A stretch of 64,000 bases of DNA from Sphingopyxis sp. JAI128 (GCF_014207235.1 NZ_JACHDA010000003.1:124001-188000); one strand, 5' to 3'. Positions 12,148 through 22,716 are shown, numbered from the stretch's first letter. A program made the numbers and translations. The notes: generated from the sequence alone by a model not told the origin.

Positions 12148-12530
12148 ATTCGCACGCCCTCGATACGATCTTCCACGCGCTCGGCGATACGACGCGCCGC
12201 GCAATGCTCGGCGAACTTGCCAGCGGCGAACGCAGCGTGGGCGAACTCGCCGAACCCTTCGCCATGTCGCTCGCCGCGGCGTCGAAACATATCAAGGTAC
12301 TCGAAGCCGCCGGCCTCGTCCGCCGCGACATCCGCGGCCGGACGCATATGTGCAGCCTCGATCCCGCGCCGCTGATGCTCGCCGACCAGTGGATCGGCAT
12401 CTATCGCCGCTTCTGGACCGATCGCCTCGACCTGCTCGAAAAAATCCTGCGCACGGAAAAGGCGGCGCCCCCTCCCCCCAGAAACCCCTCCCCGGGAAAG
12501 AAGGAGAATGACGATGACGACGATGCTTGA
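12135..12530 (+). CDS. ArsR family transcriptional regulator
   Basis: 131-residue winged-helix repressor. The HTH region is clear: LDTIFHALGDTTRRAMLGEL, then SVGELAEPFAMSLAAASKHI as recognition helix and an RDIRGRTHMCSL wing, followed by the YRRFWTDRLDLLE helix typical of the ArsR subgroup that pairs with AHSA1/SRPBCC genes. No metal-binding CxC motif is present. The ATG has no properly spaced Shine-Dalgarno sequence: the nearest GGGA is 16 bases upstream. The last 23 bases overlap the AHSA1 gene, and the Asp-rich tail (NDDDDDA) comes from that overlap. Autorepression through the adjacent palindromes is inferred. Confidence 0.93.
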   Translation: MVEYDSHALDTIFHALGDTTRRAMLGELASGERSVGELAEPFAMSLAAASKHIKVLEAAGLVRRDIRGRTHMCSLDPAPLMLADQWIGIYRRFWTDRLDLLEKILRTEKAAPPPPRNPSPGKKENDDDDDA

Positions 12531-13047
12531 CCAGGACCGCTACGGCACACTCACCGAACCCGCGACGCTGACGATCGCGCGCTTGCTGCCCGGCCCAGTC
12601 GAACGGGTGTGGGCCTATCTGACCGATAGCGACCTGCGGCGTCAGTGGCTTGCTGCGGGCGCGATGGAAGAAAAGGCCGGCGCGCCGGTCGAACTCGTGT
12701 GGCGCAACGACGAACTCACCGACCCGCCGGGACAGAGGCCCGATGGGTTCGGCGACGAACATAGGATGACATGCGAGGTCACCCGGATCGATGCGCCGCA
12801 CCTGTTGTCGATCAGCTGGGGCAGCACCGGGGGCGTGACCTTCACGCTCGAGGAAAAGGGCGACGAAGTGCTGCTGACGATCGTCCACCAGCGGATCGAG
12901 GACCCCGAAGTGCGGCTCAATGTCAGCGCCGGCTGGCACGCGCATCTCGACGTCCTCGAAGCGCGGGTACACGGGACGCGGGCCGAACCGCACTGGGACA
13001 ATTGGACCAGACTGCGAACCGAATATGCCGAGCGGCTATTCGGCTGA
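12508..13047 (+). CDS. SRPBCC / AHSA1 domain protein
   Basis: 179-residue START-like domain of the AHSA1 group (PF08327). The opening LTIARLLPGPVERVWAYLTD and the DLRRQWLAAGAME helix are typical; a hydrophobic ligand pocket is expected. Members next to ArsR regulators are common in actinobacteria and alphaproteobacteria, with no established chemistry. It overlaps the regulator gene by 23 bases and must be co-transcribed with it, so it is the probable target of that regulator. Confidence 0.9.
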   Translation: MTMTTMLDQDRYGTLTEPATLTIARLLPGPVERVWAYLTDSDLRRQWLAAGAMEEKAGAPVELVWRNDELTDPPGQRPDGFGDEHRMTCEVTRIDAPHLLSISWGSTGGVTFTLEEKGDEVLLTIVHQRIEDPEVRLNVSAGWHAHLDVLEARVHGTRAEPHWDNWTRLRTEYAERLFG

Positions 13048-13310
13048 TTTGCCTGCGATGCTGAAAGGAGAGCGATGCGCTGCAGCCCTTTCCCTATAGC
13101 GGGAAACCACCGGTTGCGGTCCCTAGTCCTCCCTGTGGCGAAGCCATGGGGAGGTGGCAGCGCGAAGCGCTGACGGAGGGGCTGATGGCGCGACGTCGCC
13201 GCCCCTCCATCACCGCTTGCGGCGGCGGTCCCCCTCCCCATCGCTTGGCGACAAGGAGGATTTTACCGTCCGCTTCCCACCCCACCCCACAGCCGCCATT
13301 CCATCGCAGC
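13048..13310. other. intergenic region between convergent genes
   Basis: No gene is supported here. It holds a family C repeat at 13111-13183 and, beyond that, C-rich sequence with a partial inverted continuation (CCCCTCCATC... and ...CCCCTCCCCATCG). The pnp terminator lies at the right-hand edge. Confidence 0.6.
13111..13183. repeat. intergenic repeat, family C copy 1
   Basis: 73 bases, nearly identical to 30552-30625. The shared block runs from CGGTTGCGG through GGCGAAGCCATGGGGAGGTG to CAGCGCGAAGCGCTGACGGAGGGGCT. It contains the inner palindrome CAGCGCgaaGCGCTG. It lies downstream of the AHSA1 gene; the other copy lies downstream of the VOC gene, so both are at 3' ends of genes facing a convergent neighbour. 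Confidence 0.85.
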
Positions 13311-13336
13311 AAAAAAGGGCCGCCTCTCGGCAGCCC
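13311..13336 (-). terminator. rho-independent terminator of pnp
   Basis: Read on the minus strand: GGGCTGCC, loop GAGA, GGCGGCCC, followed by six T. The stem is eight pairs with one G-T pair, about 30 bases beyond the pnp stop codon. Confidence 0.85.
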
Positions 13337-13362
13337 CTTCTCTTGTCCGCCAGCGGAAGGAC

Positions 13363-15669
<2,307 letters not shown>

Positions 15670-15828
15670 GTGGTTTCCTTCGCCCGCCGGGCCCTATGCC
15701 GGGCGGGGCCTCTGTGTCCGGGCAGTCCGGCCCGGGGCGGTTCAGGGCATCGGTCTGCCCTATGGCGGTCCCGCCGGATGCGGAAACGGCCCTGCGGCCC
15801 GGCGCGATTGCGCGGGACCAATATGACA

Positions 15829-15852
15829 GCGGCCCCGGAAGTCCGGGGCCGC
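15829..15852 (-). promoter_or_regulatory. strong hairpin between rpsO and pnp
   Basis: Perfect 10-base arms (GCGGCCCCGG / CCGGGGCCGC) with a 4-base loop, 9 bases after the rpsO stop and without a T tract. A second GC-rich hairpin lies at about 15681-15710, close to the pnp start. In E. coli the stem-loop at this place is cut by RNase III and used by PNPase to repress its own synthesis; a similar role is inferred here. Confidence 0.7.
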
Positions 15853-15861
15853 CAGAAACTC

Positions 15862-16131
15862 TTATTTACGAAGACCCAGCTTCGCGATCAGCGCCTGATA
15901 GCGGGCCTCGTCCTTCTTTTTAAGATAGTCGAGGAGGCTGCGGCGCTTGTTGACCATCATCAAAAGACCGCGGCGGCTGTGGTTGTCCTTGTGGTGCGCC
16001 TTGAAGTGATCGGTCAGCGTATTGATGCGGTCGGTCAGGATCGCGACCTGGACTTCCGGCGAACCGGTGTCGCCCTTTTCGCGGGCATTGTCCTTGATGA
16101 CTTCGGCTTTGCGCTCGGCGGTAATCGACAT
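15862..16131 (-). CDS. rpsO: 30S ribosomal protein S15
   Basis: 89 residues, the standard length. The sequence matches S15 throughout: [22 protein letters not shown], then [22 protein letters not shown] and [17 protein letters not shown]. It binds 16S rRNA and helps bridge the subunits. It lies 24 bases after truB, in the usual truB-rpsO-pnp order. Confidence 0.99.
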   Translation of the reverse strand: MSITAERKAEVIKDNAREKGDTGSPEVQVAILTDRINTLTDHFKAHHKDNHSRRGLLMMVNKRRSLLDYLKKKDEARYQALIAKLGLRK

Positions 16132-16155
16132 AGTTCTTTTCCTCGAACATCCTTG

Positions 16156-17109
16156 TTACAGATTGAAGCCCCGGACGACTTTCAGCGTTCCCGCCAAAGC
16201 TTCGATCAGGGCAACGGGACGCATATCGCTGTCCCTTCCCCAATAGAGCCCGTCATCCGTGCTACCCCCGGTCCAGACGCGACCCTGTCGGATCGCCCCT
16301 GCCGCTTCCGGGGAAAGGTTCAGAGCCGGGATGTCGACCAGCCCTGCCTCGAGCGGCAGAATAATCTCTGATTGCGCGGCGCCTTGGCCGAAAGCGTTCA
16401 ATTTGTCCAGCAAAATCGCCTGTTCGAGCGCAAAGGGCCCCGCCTTGGTCCGCCGAAGCATCGCGACATGCCCGACGCTGCCGGCCGCGCGCGCGATGTC
16501 GCGCGCAAGGGAGCGGATATAGGTGCCCTTCGAGACATGCGCGGTGAGGGTGATGGATTCCAGTGCATCCCTACTTTCGTCACCCCGGACTTGATCCGGG
16601 GTCCATTCGGCGCCCGCGGCAACAGATGCCGGATCGAGTCCGGCACGATGAAGAGAATGGACGGTTACCCGCCGCGCCTTCATCTCGACCGCCTCGCCCT
16701 TGCGCGCGCGGTCATAGGCGCGCTGGCCGTCGATCTTGATCGCCGAATAGGCCGGCGGAACCTGCTCGATCGGCCCGGTGAAGCGCGGCAGCACCGCCTC
16801 GACGTCGGCCAGCGTCGGCCGCACATCGCTCGTCGCGACAATCTCGCCCTCGGCATCGAGTCCCTCGGTCTCGGTTCCGAAAGCGATGGTGAAGTCGTAA
16901 GTCTTGCTCGCGTCGAGCATCCGCCCGCACAGCTTCGTCGCCTCGCCGAGCGCGATCGGCAACACCCCCGATGCCAGCGGATCGAGCGTCCCGCCATGGC
17001 CGACCTTGACCTTGCCCAGCCCCGCCTCGCGGCACACACGCTTGACCGCGCCGACCGCCTGGGTCGAGCCGAGGCCGACGGGTTTATCCAATATGATCCA
17101 GCCGTTCAT
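16156..17109 (-). CDS. truB: tRNA pseudouridine(55) synthase TruB with an in-frame repeat-derived insert
   Basis: Makes pseudouridine 55 in the T-loop of tRNA. The 317 residues start with the classical WIILDKPVGLGSTQAV, the catalytic Asp43 lies in GHGGTLDPLASGVL, and YSAIKIDGQRAYDRARKGE and SKGTYIRSLARDI follow. Between ARRVTVHSLH (ending near residue 154) and SITLTAHVSKGTY (from about 185), the chain is encoded by a family A palindromic repeat (16578-16650), giving roughly 30 residues (RAGLDPASV...DESRDALE) with no counterpart in E. coli TruB at this turn. The reading frame is intact, so the enzyme is probably functional. The C-terminus has a PUA-like segment. Confidence 0.96.
   Translation of the reverse strand: MNGWIILDKPVGLGSTQAVGAVKRVCREAGLGKVKVGHGGTLDPLASGVLPIALGEATKLCGRMLDASKTYDFTIAFGTETEGLDAEGEIVATSDVRPTLADVEAVLPRFTGPIEQVPPAYSAIKIDGQRAYDRARKGEAVEMKARRVTVHSLHRAGLDPASVAAGAEWTPDQVRGDESRDALESITLTAHVSKGTYIRSLARDIARAAGSVGHVAMLRRTKAGPFALEQAILLDKLNAFGQGAAQSEIILPLEAGLVDIPALNLSPEAAGAIRQGRVWTGGSTDDGLYWGRDSDMRPVALIEALAGTLKVVRGFNL
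16578..16650. repeat. palindromic repeat family A copy 2, inside truB
   Basis: 73 bases, the same length as copy 1 (4738-4810): CGTCACCCCGGACTTGATCC at the left, GGATCGAGTCCGGCACGATG at the right, and a shared GTCCATTC after the left arm. It lies wholly within the truB coding region and is read through in frame. Confidence 0.85.
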
Positions 17110-17142
17110 CGCAGCGCCGCTAGGGCGCCGCCATGCCGTTTG

Positions 17143-17547
17143 TCAATTTTGCGCGGCCTCTTCGGCTTTGCGCGCCGCCTCGCTTTCTTCCTTCGATGGC
17201 GGCGGCGCGGAGGTGACGAACGAGTTCAGCGGGCAGCTGTCACCCCGGACGATGATCGACGCCAGACGGTCGAGCCGACCGGCGCCGCGCGTCTCGACGC
17301 CGAAGGCCTGCGCGAAGCTGAGGCTGGGACATGTCCCGATAAAGGTCCCATAAAACCAGTTCCGGCGCCGGTCCTGAATCCATATTCCGCGGTCGCGATC
17401 CGCCTTCCAGCTGCGAATCGAGCTGTTGCCGGGGAAAATGATCGCCGCCTCGACGCCGAGCGGTCGCGGTTCCTTAGCCGGCTCTTCCGCCACCGCCCCC
17501 GAAGGAATCGCGAGCAGCGCGAGCGAGAGTAACAATTGTGGTTTCAT
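17143..17547 (-). CDS. exported protein, possibly DUF6491-like
   Basis: 134 residues with a signal peptide (QLLLSLALLAIPSGAVA-EE). The mature part has AAIIFPGNSSIRSWKADRDRG and two cysteines (GTCPSLSFA and GDSCPLN), a pattern like small periplasmic DUF6491 proteins; this match is from memory and uncertain. The C-terminal 20 residues are Lys/Glu/Ala-rich. The ATG at 17547 is chosen because it opens the signal peptide; the longer frame to 17817 overlaps the acetyltransferase. It ends 33 bases before truB starts, in the same direction. Confidence 0.65.
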   Translation of the reverse strand: MKPQLLLSLALLAIPSGAVAEEPAKEPRPLGVEAAIIFPGNSSIRSWKADRDRGIWIQDRRRNWFYGTFIGTCPSLSFAQAFGVETRGAGRLDRLASIIVRGDSCPLNSFVTSAPPPSKEESEAARKAEEAAQN

Positions 17548-17617
17548 GCTCCATCCTTCGATTGCGGCGGTGCGGGATGCCTGAGCATAGATGAATTTTC
17601 CCGCAAAAGCATCTCGT

Positions 17618-18166
17618 TCAGCGCTCCGCCCGCCCCTCCCACTCCTTCGCGAGCAACGACCAGAGTCCCGTATCGCGGACATGGCCGGTCCAGGTGATGC
17701 GTTCAGAGCGCAGCACGCCTTCCTTGGTACAGCCGAGCTTCGCGACCGCCGCCTGGCTGCGTTTGTTGCGCTCGTCGATGCGAAATTCGATGCGACGGAT
17801 GCCGACCGCGAACGCATGGTCGATCATCAGATTTTTCAGCCGCCCGTTGAAGCCCGTTCCGCGCGCGGCGGGATGGATGAAGCTGTTGCCGATCTCGATC
17901 GTCTGCGCCGACCAGTCCGGGCGCAGCCATGCGGTCATCCCGACGAGCGTCTCGCCACCGAAAATGGCATAGGGCATCCGGCTGTCGTGGGCGAGCAGCG
18001 CCGTAAAGCTCGCATCGAAATGATCGGGATCGAAACTCGACGAATAGATCGGCCAGATGTCGGGGTCGGCGAAGCAGGCGACGCGCAACGCCTCGCGGTG
18101 CGTCTCCTCCAGCTTGGCGAGGCGCAGGTCGCCGTCGGCGAGTTCGACATACAGCGCGTCGCGCAT
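17618..18166 (-). CDS. GNAT family N-acetyltransferase (RimJ/RimL type)
   Basis: 182 residues. The motifs of the RimJ/L-like GNAT group are present: LRLAKLEETHREAL, GMTAWLRPDWSAQTIEIGNSF, HPAARGTGFNGRLKNLMIDHAF (acetyl-CoA loop, replacing Q/RxxGxG/A by ARGTGFNG), RIEFRIDERNKRSQAAVAKLG and the terminal RDTGLWSLLAKEW. The substrate is unknown. The start is the ATG at 18166, which overlaps the stop of the peptidase gene by one base (TGATG). Confidence 0.9.
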   Translation of the reverse strand: MRDALYVELADGDLRLAKLEETHREALRVACFADPDIWPIYSSSFDPDHFDASFTALLAHDSRMPYAIFGGETLVGMTAWLRPDWSAQTIEIGNSFIHPAARGTGFNGRLKNLMIDHAFAVGIRRIEFRIDERNKRSQAAVAKLGCTKEGVLRSERITWTGHVRDTGLWSLLAKEWEGRAER

Positions 18167-19443
18167 CACTGGACCCCGGCGGTCGCGAGCAGCATGCCGA
18201 GGCCGATCATCGCGCCGCTCAGGCTCTTGGTCTTTTCGACGTCGATCCACTCTTCGAGGGCGTGCGCCCGCCCGCCCTCGCCGCCCGACCCGATCGTCAC
18301 CGCCGGAATGCCGAGGCTCATCGGCAGGTTCGAATCGGTCGACGAGAAGGAGGCTTTCGGTTCGAGGCCGTTCGCGCGGATAATGGCATGGGCGCCCAGC
18401 ACGATCGGCTGGGTTGCCGCGGTCTCGCCCGCGGGACGATCGCCGATCACCTTGATATCGGCAGTGATCGGCCCTTCGTTCACCGAACGCGCCGCATTTT
18501 CGACTTCGACGCTCTTTTGGACGACCGCAAGGAAGGCTTGTTCGAGCTTGGCGAGTTCGGCCGGGCTCACCGAGCGCATGTCGAACTCCATATAGGCCTC
18601 GTTCGGGATCGAATTGACCGAGGTGCCGCCCGCTGCCACGCTGGCCGAATAGGTCGTCTTGGGTGTCGCGGGGACCGGGATCTTGTAGAAATCGACAACC
18701 GCCTGGCTCATCGCCGCCATCGGATTGACGAGCCCGAAGGCGCCATAGCTGTGACCACCCGGCCCCTTCCAGGTGATGCGATAGCGTTTCGACCCGACGC
18801 CGCCGGTGACGATGCGCGATGGGTCGGTCCCGTCCATCGAGAAAAAGGCCTTCACCCGATCCTTATATTTCCCCTTGGTCAAAAGGTAGCGAACGCCGCG
18901 CAGGTCGCCGGGCCCCTCTTCGCCGACATTGCCGACAAAGATGACGTCCCGTTTCACCTTGACGCCGCTTTCCTTCATCGCGCGGGCATAGGCGAGCAGC
19001 ACCGCAAGGCCGCGCGTATCGTCGCCGATGCCGGGAGCGTGAAGGCGTGTGCCTTCGCGGCGGACCTTGACCGGCGTGCCTTCGGGAAAGACGGTGTCGA
19101 GGTGCGCTGCGATCATCACCGCGGGACCGCCCGCCGGGCCGGTGCCGCGATAGACGCCCATCGCATTACCTGCCGCGTCGATTTCGACATCTTCGAGCCC
19201 CGCGTCCATGAGCATGTCGCGATAGGCGGCGGCGCGCGCCGCTTCCTTGAACGGCGGCGCGGGGATTTCGGTCAGCTTGACGATCTCCTCGACCATCCGG
19301 TCGTGATCGCGGTCGAGAATCTCGACCGCCGCGCGATAGCCCTTGGTCTTGAGCACCGCCTCCGGCTGCGAAGCCGGGGTCGCCTGCACGGGCGACACAG
19401 CAAGCAGCGCGGCGGCGAGGCTCAGCGACACGAAATTACGCAT
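18166..19443 (-). CDS. M20 family metallopeptidase, exported
   Basis: 425-residue zinc peptidase of the M20/M25/M40 group. A signal peptide (SLSLAAALLAVSPVQA) is followed by the zinc-binding pattern: AAHLDTVFP, GIGDDTRGLAVLL, GNVGEEGPGDLRG with the catalytic Glu pair, and the late His in GRAHALEEWID. The insertion between the metal ligands is the dimerisation domain typical of M20. It probably cleaves di- or tripeptides in the periplasm. The gene is translationally linked to the GNAT gene by a one-base overlap. Confidence 0.93.
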   Translation of the reverse strand: MRNFVSLSLAAALLAVSPVQATPASQPEAVLKTKGYRAAVEILDRDHDRMVEEIVKLTEIPAPPFKEAARAAAYRDMLMDAGLEDVEIDAAGNAMGVYRGTGPAGGPAVMIAAHLDTVFPEGTPVKVRREGTRLHAPGIGDDTRGLAVLLAYARAMKESGVKVKRDVIFVGNVGEEGPGDLRGVRYLLTKGKYKDRVKAFFSMDGTDPSRIVTGGVGSKRYRITWKGPGGHSYGAFGLVNPMAAMSQAVVDFYKIPVPATPKTTYSASVAAGGTSVNSIPNEAYMEFDMRSVSPAELAKLEQAFLAVVQKSVEVENAARSVNEGPITADIKVIGDRPAGETAATQPIVLGAHAIIRANGLEPKASFSSTDSNLPMSLGIPAVTIGSGGEGGRAHALEEWIDVEKTKSLSGAMIGLGMLLATAGVQ

Positions 19444-19489
19444 GGTTTCTCCTTTCGCGAAAATACAGCGCGCGGGACCGGCGCCCGGA

Positions 19490-20092
19490 TCAGGCCGGCA
19501 TCAGCGACGTCGCCGCCTCGCGCCGTTTCGCCATGAAATGCCGCCGGCACATCGCGACATAGCGGTCGTTGCCGCCGATCTCGGTCTGCGCGCCCTCGAC
19601 CACCGCGCGGCCCGCCTCATCGACGCGCAGGTTCATCGTCGCCTTGCGCCCGCATTCGCACACCGCCTTCAGTTCGACGAGCGCGTCGGCGATGCCGAGC
19701 AGCGCCGCCGATCCGGGGAAAAGCTCGGCCGAAAAATCGGTACGCAAGCCATAGCAGAGCACCGGAACATCGACTTCGTCGGCGAGCCGGGCGAGCCCGA
19801 GCACCTGCTCCCGCGACAGGAATTGCGCCTCATCCACGAGCACACAAGCGAGCGGGCGCTGCCTGTTCTCATCGCTCGCCGATGCGAACAGGTCGCTGTC
19901 GGGGTCGAATTTATGGGCCTCGGCCATCAGCCCGATACGGCTCGTCACCTGCCCGACACCATAACGATCGTCGAGCGCGGCGGTCCACAGCATCGTTTCC
20001 ATGCCGCGCTCGCGATAGTTGAAATCCGCCTGCAACAGCGTCGTCGATTTGCCGGCGTTCATGCTGGCATAATAGAAATAGAGCTTCGCCAT
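19490..20092 (-). CDS. tdk: thymidine kinase
   Basis: Salvage kinase for thymidine. 200 residues with the P-loop SMNAGKST (about 10-17), the Walker B and active-site DEAQF, the lid [14 protein letters not shown] and the zinc-binding cysteines (CECG plus the C-terminal CRRHF). Length and layout match the bacterial type II enzyme. It stands 46 bases upstream of the peptidase gene on the same strand. Confidence 0.97.
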   Translation of the reverse strand: MAKLYFYYASMNAGKSTTLLQADFNYRERGMETMLWTAALDDRYGVGQVTSRIGLMAEAHKFDPDSDLFASASDENRQRPLACVLVDEAQFLSREQVLGLARLADEVDVPVLCYGLRTDFSAELFPGSAALLGIADALVELKAVCECGRKATMNLRVDEAGRAVVEGAQTEIGGNDRYVAMCRRHFMAKRREAATSLMPA

Positions 20093-20134
20093 GCGCCGAT
20101 GCTTAGGATCAATACGGACGTGGTTCCACCCCGT

Positions 20135-21082
20135 TCAATCGCGAAGCCGCAGCCGCCAGCTTTCGCTCACTTCGGGTTTGCCGAAATCGTCATGCGTTTC
20201 CACCGACTCGACCTCGAATCCCTGCGCCGCATAGATTTTACGGGCGCTGGTCAAAACGGCATGCGTCCACAGCACAATCTCGCGATACCCTGCGGCGCGG
20301 GCGAATTCGACGCAGCGCGTGACAAGGTCGCCGCCGATCCCGAGCCCCCGCGCCTCAGGCTCGACATAGAGCAGTCGCAGCCGCGCCACGTGCTCGCCCT
20401 CGGCGACCAGAAAGACCGAACCGAGCATCCGTCCCGCCCGCTCGGCGATCCAGCATTGCTCGCGTCCCGGCCGGAAATTGCGGATGAAGCTGGCGGCGAT
20501 CTCGCCGATCAGAGCCTCCATGGGCGGCCCCCAGCCATAGGCCTGATCATACAGGATCGCTTGTCGCGCGGTGACCATGCCCATGTCGCCGACCCCCCAA
20601 GTCCGGATATTATATGCCTGCCCTTTAGCGTTACCCAGTCGGTCGGCGATCCAATCGACGGCGGCACTCAGCCCCGCGACCTCCTGTTCCGATAGCCCCT
20701 CGAGGAGCCGCGCGGTCTCTTCAAAGGTGCGGGCATCGAGCGCCGCAAAGGCCGCCCTGCCCGCGTCCGTCAAGGCGATGGGCCGCTCGCGTCCGTCGGT
20801 GCCGCGCCCACGCGCGATCCATCCACTCCGCGTGAACTTGCCCACAATACGGCTCAGATAGCCCGGATCGACCCCCAGATCTTCCTGAATCCGTTTGGCA
20901 AGAACGGGTTCGCCGACCGCGATCTCATAGAATATGCGCGCTTCGATCAGCGACAGCTCGCTACCCATATAATGCGGATCGAGCGCGCCCATCCGGCGGG
21001 TATAGAATCGGTTGAAACGTCGCAAGGCGGCGACGGCGGGCGCGATCGCCGGGTTGGGACAAGAAGTTGTTGATTGCATCAT
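20135..21082 (-). CDS. MarR-GNAT fusion protein
   Basis: 315 residues: an N-terminal MarR winged helix (about 1-150; LSLIEARIFYEIAVGEPVLA, then RIQEDLGVDPGYLSRIVGKF as recognition helix and GRERPIALTDAGRAAFAAL) fused to a GNAT acetyltransferase (about 165-315; RLRLLYVEPEARGLGIGGDLV is the acetyl-CoA loop, VLTSARKIYAAQGFE the end). Such fusions are known, but what they acetylate and what signal they sense are not. The start is the first of two tandem ATG codons. A MarR-like palindrome sits 18 bases upstream, suggesting autoregulation. Confidence 0.93.
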   Translation of the reverse strand: MMQSTTSCPNPAIAPAVAALRRFNRFYTRRMGALDPHYMGSELSLIEARIFYEIAVGEPVLAKRIQEDLGVDPGYLSRIVGKFTRSGWIARGRGTDGRERPIALTDAGRAAFAALDARTFEETARLLEGLSEQEVAGLSAAVDWIADRLGNAKGQAYNIRTWGVGDMGMVTARQAILYDQAYGWGPPMEALIGEIAASFIRNFRPGREQCWIAERAGRMLGSVFLVAEGEHVARLRLLYVEPEARGLGIGGDLVTRCVEFARAAGYREIVLWTHAVLTSARKIYAAQGFEVESVETHDDFGKPEVSESWRLRLRD

Positions 21083-21099
21083 GCCCGCTTCGTCGAGCA

Positions 21100-21122
21100 A
21101 ATAGTTGCCAATGTCAACTATT
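21100..21122. promoter_or_regulatory. MarR-type operator between divergent genes
   Basis: AATAGTTG, 7 bases, CAACTATT: a perfect 8-base-arm palindrome of the TAGTTG/CAACTA kind often bound by MarR proteins. It lies between the MarR-GNAT start (21082) and the wax ester synthase start (21214) and could control both. Confidence 0.7.
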
Positions 21123-21213
21123 ATCCACACGAGCCGGCCGCCGCTTGACACGATCCCGCCCCCTGTCATGCTGCGCGGCAAAAGAAGCAGCATAAACAGT
21201 GGGGAGAGCTGCG

Positions 21214-22644
21214 ATGCGCCTGATGCCGGTAACCGACGCAATGTTCCTGTGGGGGGAGAGCCGCGAAATGCCGATGCACATCGGCGGCATCAATCTTTAC
21301 ACGCTGCCCGACGGGGTCGACGAGACCGAATGGCTGAACGAACAACTCGCGCTGCTCCGCCAGTCGGAGGGCCTCAGGCGGCCGTTCAGCGAGGTGCTGA
21401 AGCTGACCCCGCTCGGCCAATATGGTCCGATCCGCCTTGAACCCGACCGCGACATCGACATGCATTACCATGTCCGCGCCGCGGCGCTGCCGAAGCCGGG
21501 GCGCTATCGCGAGATGTTCGAGCTCGCCTCGCGGCTCCATTCGGGGCTTCTGGACCGCACCCGGCCCTTGTGGGAGATCACGCTGATCTCCGGCCTGCCC
21601 AACCGCCAGATCGCGACCTTCAAAAAGGTCCACCACGCGCTGATGGACGGCGCGGCGAGCATCCATTTCTATAATTCGATGCTGTCGGCCGATCCCAAGG
21701 AACGCCGCGCCGCGTCGCCGCTCTCGGTCGAGGCCTATGAAGCGTACAAGCGTCTCTTCCCACCCGCCAAAAAGCCTGCGCGCCCGAACCTGACCGACAT
21801 CAAGGCGATCGGCGACTTCCTGAAGGAGCAATGGGGCAACAGCGTCGGGGTGACCAAGGCGATGAACCAATATCTCGCCGCGATGTTCAGCATCGGCGGC
21901 GACGGGCTGGTCACCCCCTTTGCGGGCGTGCCGCGTACCAGTTTCAACCGCAACATCACCGGCGCCCGCCGCTTCGTCGCGCAAAGCTGGTCGCTGGAAC
22001 GCGTGCGCGCGGTGGGCAAGGCCTATGACGGAACGATCAACGACGCGGTGCTCGGCATGTGCGCGGGCGCGATGCGCAAATATCTGCAATCGCTGAACGA
22101 ACTCCCCGACAAGCCGCTCAAAGCCATGGCGCCCGTGTCGATCCGCCCGAAGGACGATATCGATTCGAGCAATTCGGTCGCCTCGGTCACCGCGAACCTC
22201 GCGACGCACATCGACGATCCGGCGACGCGCATGGCGATGATCCAGGAGTCTATGAATTCGGCAAAGGCGCAGCTGCGCGCGATGACCGCGGCGCAGATCC
22301 AGCTCTATACCGCGATCACCAGCTTCCCGATGATGCTCACCGCGCTGACGCGCACCGCCGACAGATTCCCGGCCTATTCGGTGACGATCTCGAACGTTCC
22401 CGGCCCGCGCGAGCAGATGTACTGGAACGGCGCGCGGCTTGACGGCATGTATCCCGCGAGCATCCCGGTCGACGGCATGGCGATGAACATCACGCAGGTC
22501 TCGAACTTCAAGAATATCGACTTCGGCATCACCGCGTGCCGCCGCAGCGTGCCGCATGCACAGCGGATGATCGACTATCTGGAGGAAGCGCTGGTCGAAC
22601 TGGAAGCGGCGGCGGGGATCAAATCATCCAAGTCCAAAATCTGA
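21214..22644 (+). CDS. wax ester synthase / diacylglycerol acyltransferase family protein
   Basis: 476-residue O-acyltransferase (WS/DGAT, PF03007 plus the C-terminal PF06974). The catalytic HHALMDG motif lies near residue 145 in the FKKVHHALMDGAAS stretch. The start LMPVTDAMFLWGESREMPMHIGG and the late VTISNVPGPREQMYWNGA with IPVDGMAMNITQVS are typical. It esterifies a long-chain acyl-CoA with an alcohol or diacylglycerol. The ATG at 21214 is preceded by GGGGAGAG 6 bases upstream; an in-frame GTG at 21199 is less likely. Confidence 0.94.
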   Translation: MRLMPVTDAMFLWGESREMPMHIGGINLYTLPDGVDETEWLNEQLALLRQSEGLRRPFSEVLKLTPLGQYGPIRLEPDRDIDMHYHVRAAALPKPGRYREMFELASRLHSGLLDRTRPLWEITLISGLPNRQIATFKKVHHALMDGAASIHFYNSMLSADPKERRAASPLSVEAYEAYKRLFPPAKKPARPNLTDIKAIGDFLKEQWGNSVGVTKAMNQYLAAMFSIGGDGLVTPFAGVPRTSFNRNITGARRFVAQSWSLERVRAVGKAYDGTINDAVLGMCAGAMRKYLQSLNELPDKPLKAMAPVSIRPKDDIDSSNSVASVTANLATHIDDPATRMAMIQESMNSAKAQLRAMTAAQIQLYTAITSFPMMLTALTRTADRFPAYSVTISNVPGPREQMYWNGARLDGMYPASIPVDGMAMNITQVSNFKNIDFGITACRRSVPHAQRMIDYLEEALVELEAAAGIKSSKSKI

Positions 22645-22654
22645 CCCATTCACA

Positions 22655-22716
22655 TCGAGCGAAGTCGAGATGCGTCGCAGCCTAGCGCAGTGCCAGCCTG
22701 CCTCGACTTCGCTCGA
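22655..22716. repeat. long inverted repeat between convergent genes (family D)
   Basis: Perfect 15-base arms TCGAGCGAAGTCGAG (22655-22669) and CTCGACTTCGCTCGA (22702-22716), 32 bases apart. It sits between the 3' ends of the wax ester synthase (plus) and rbfA (minus). It may act as a two-way terminator or mRNA-end stabiliser; there is no T tract. Confidence 0.75.

Noticed and set aside
12106..12375. Frame with an ATG at 12106 ahead of the ArsR-type gene
   Set aside because: It is in a different frame from the regulator and gives no HTH pattern; the conserved protein begins at 12135.
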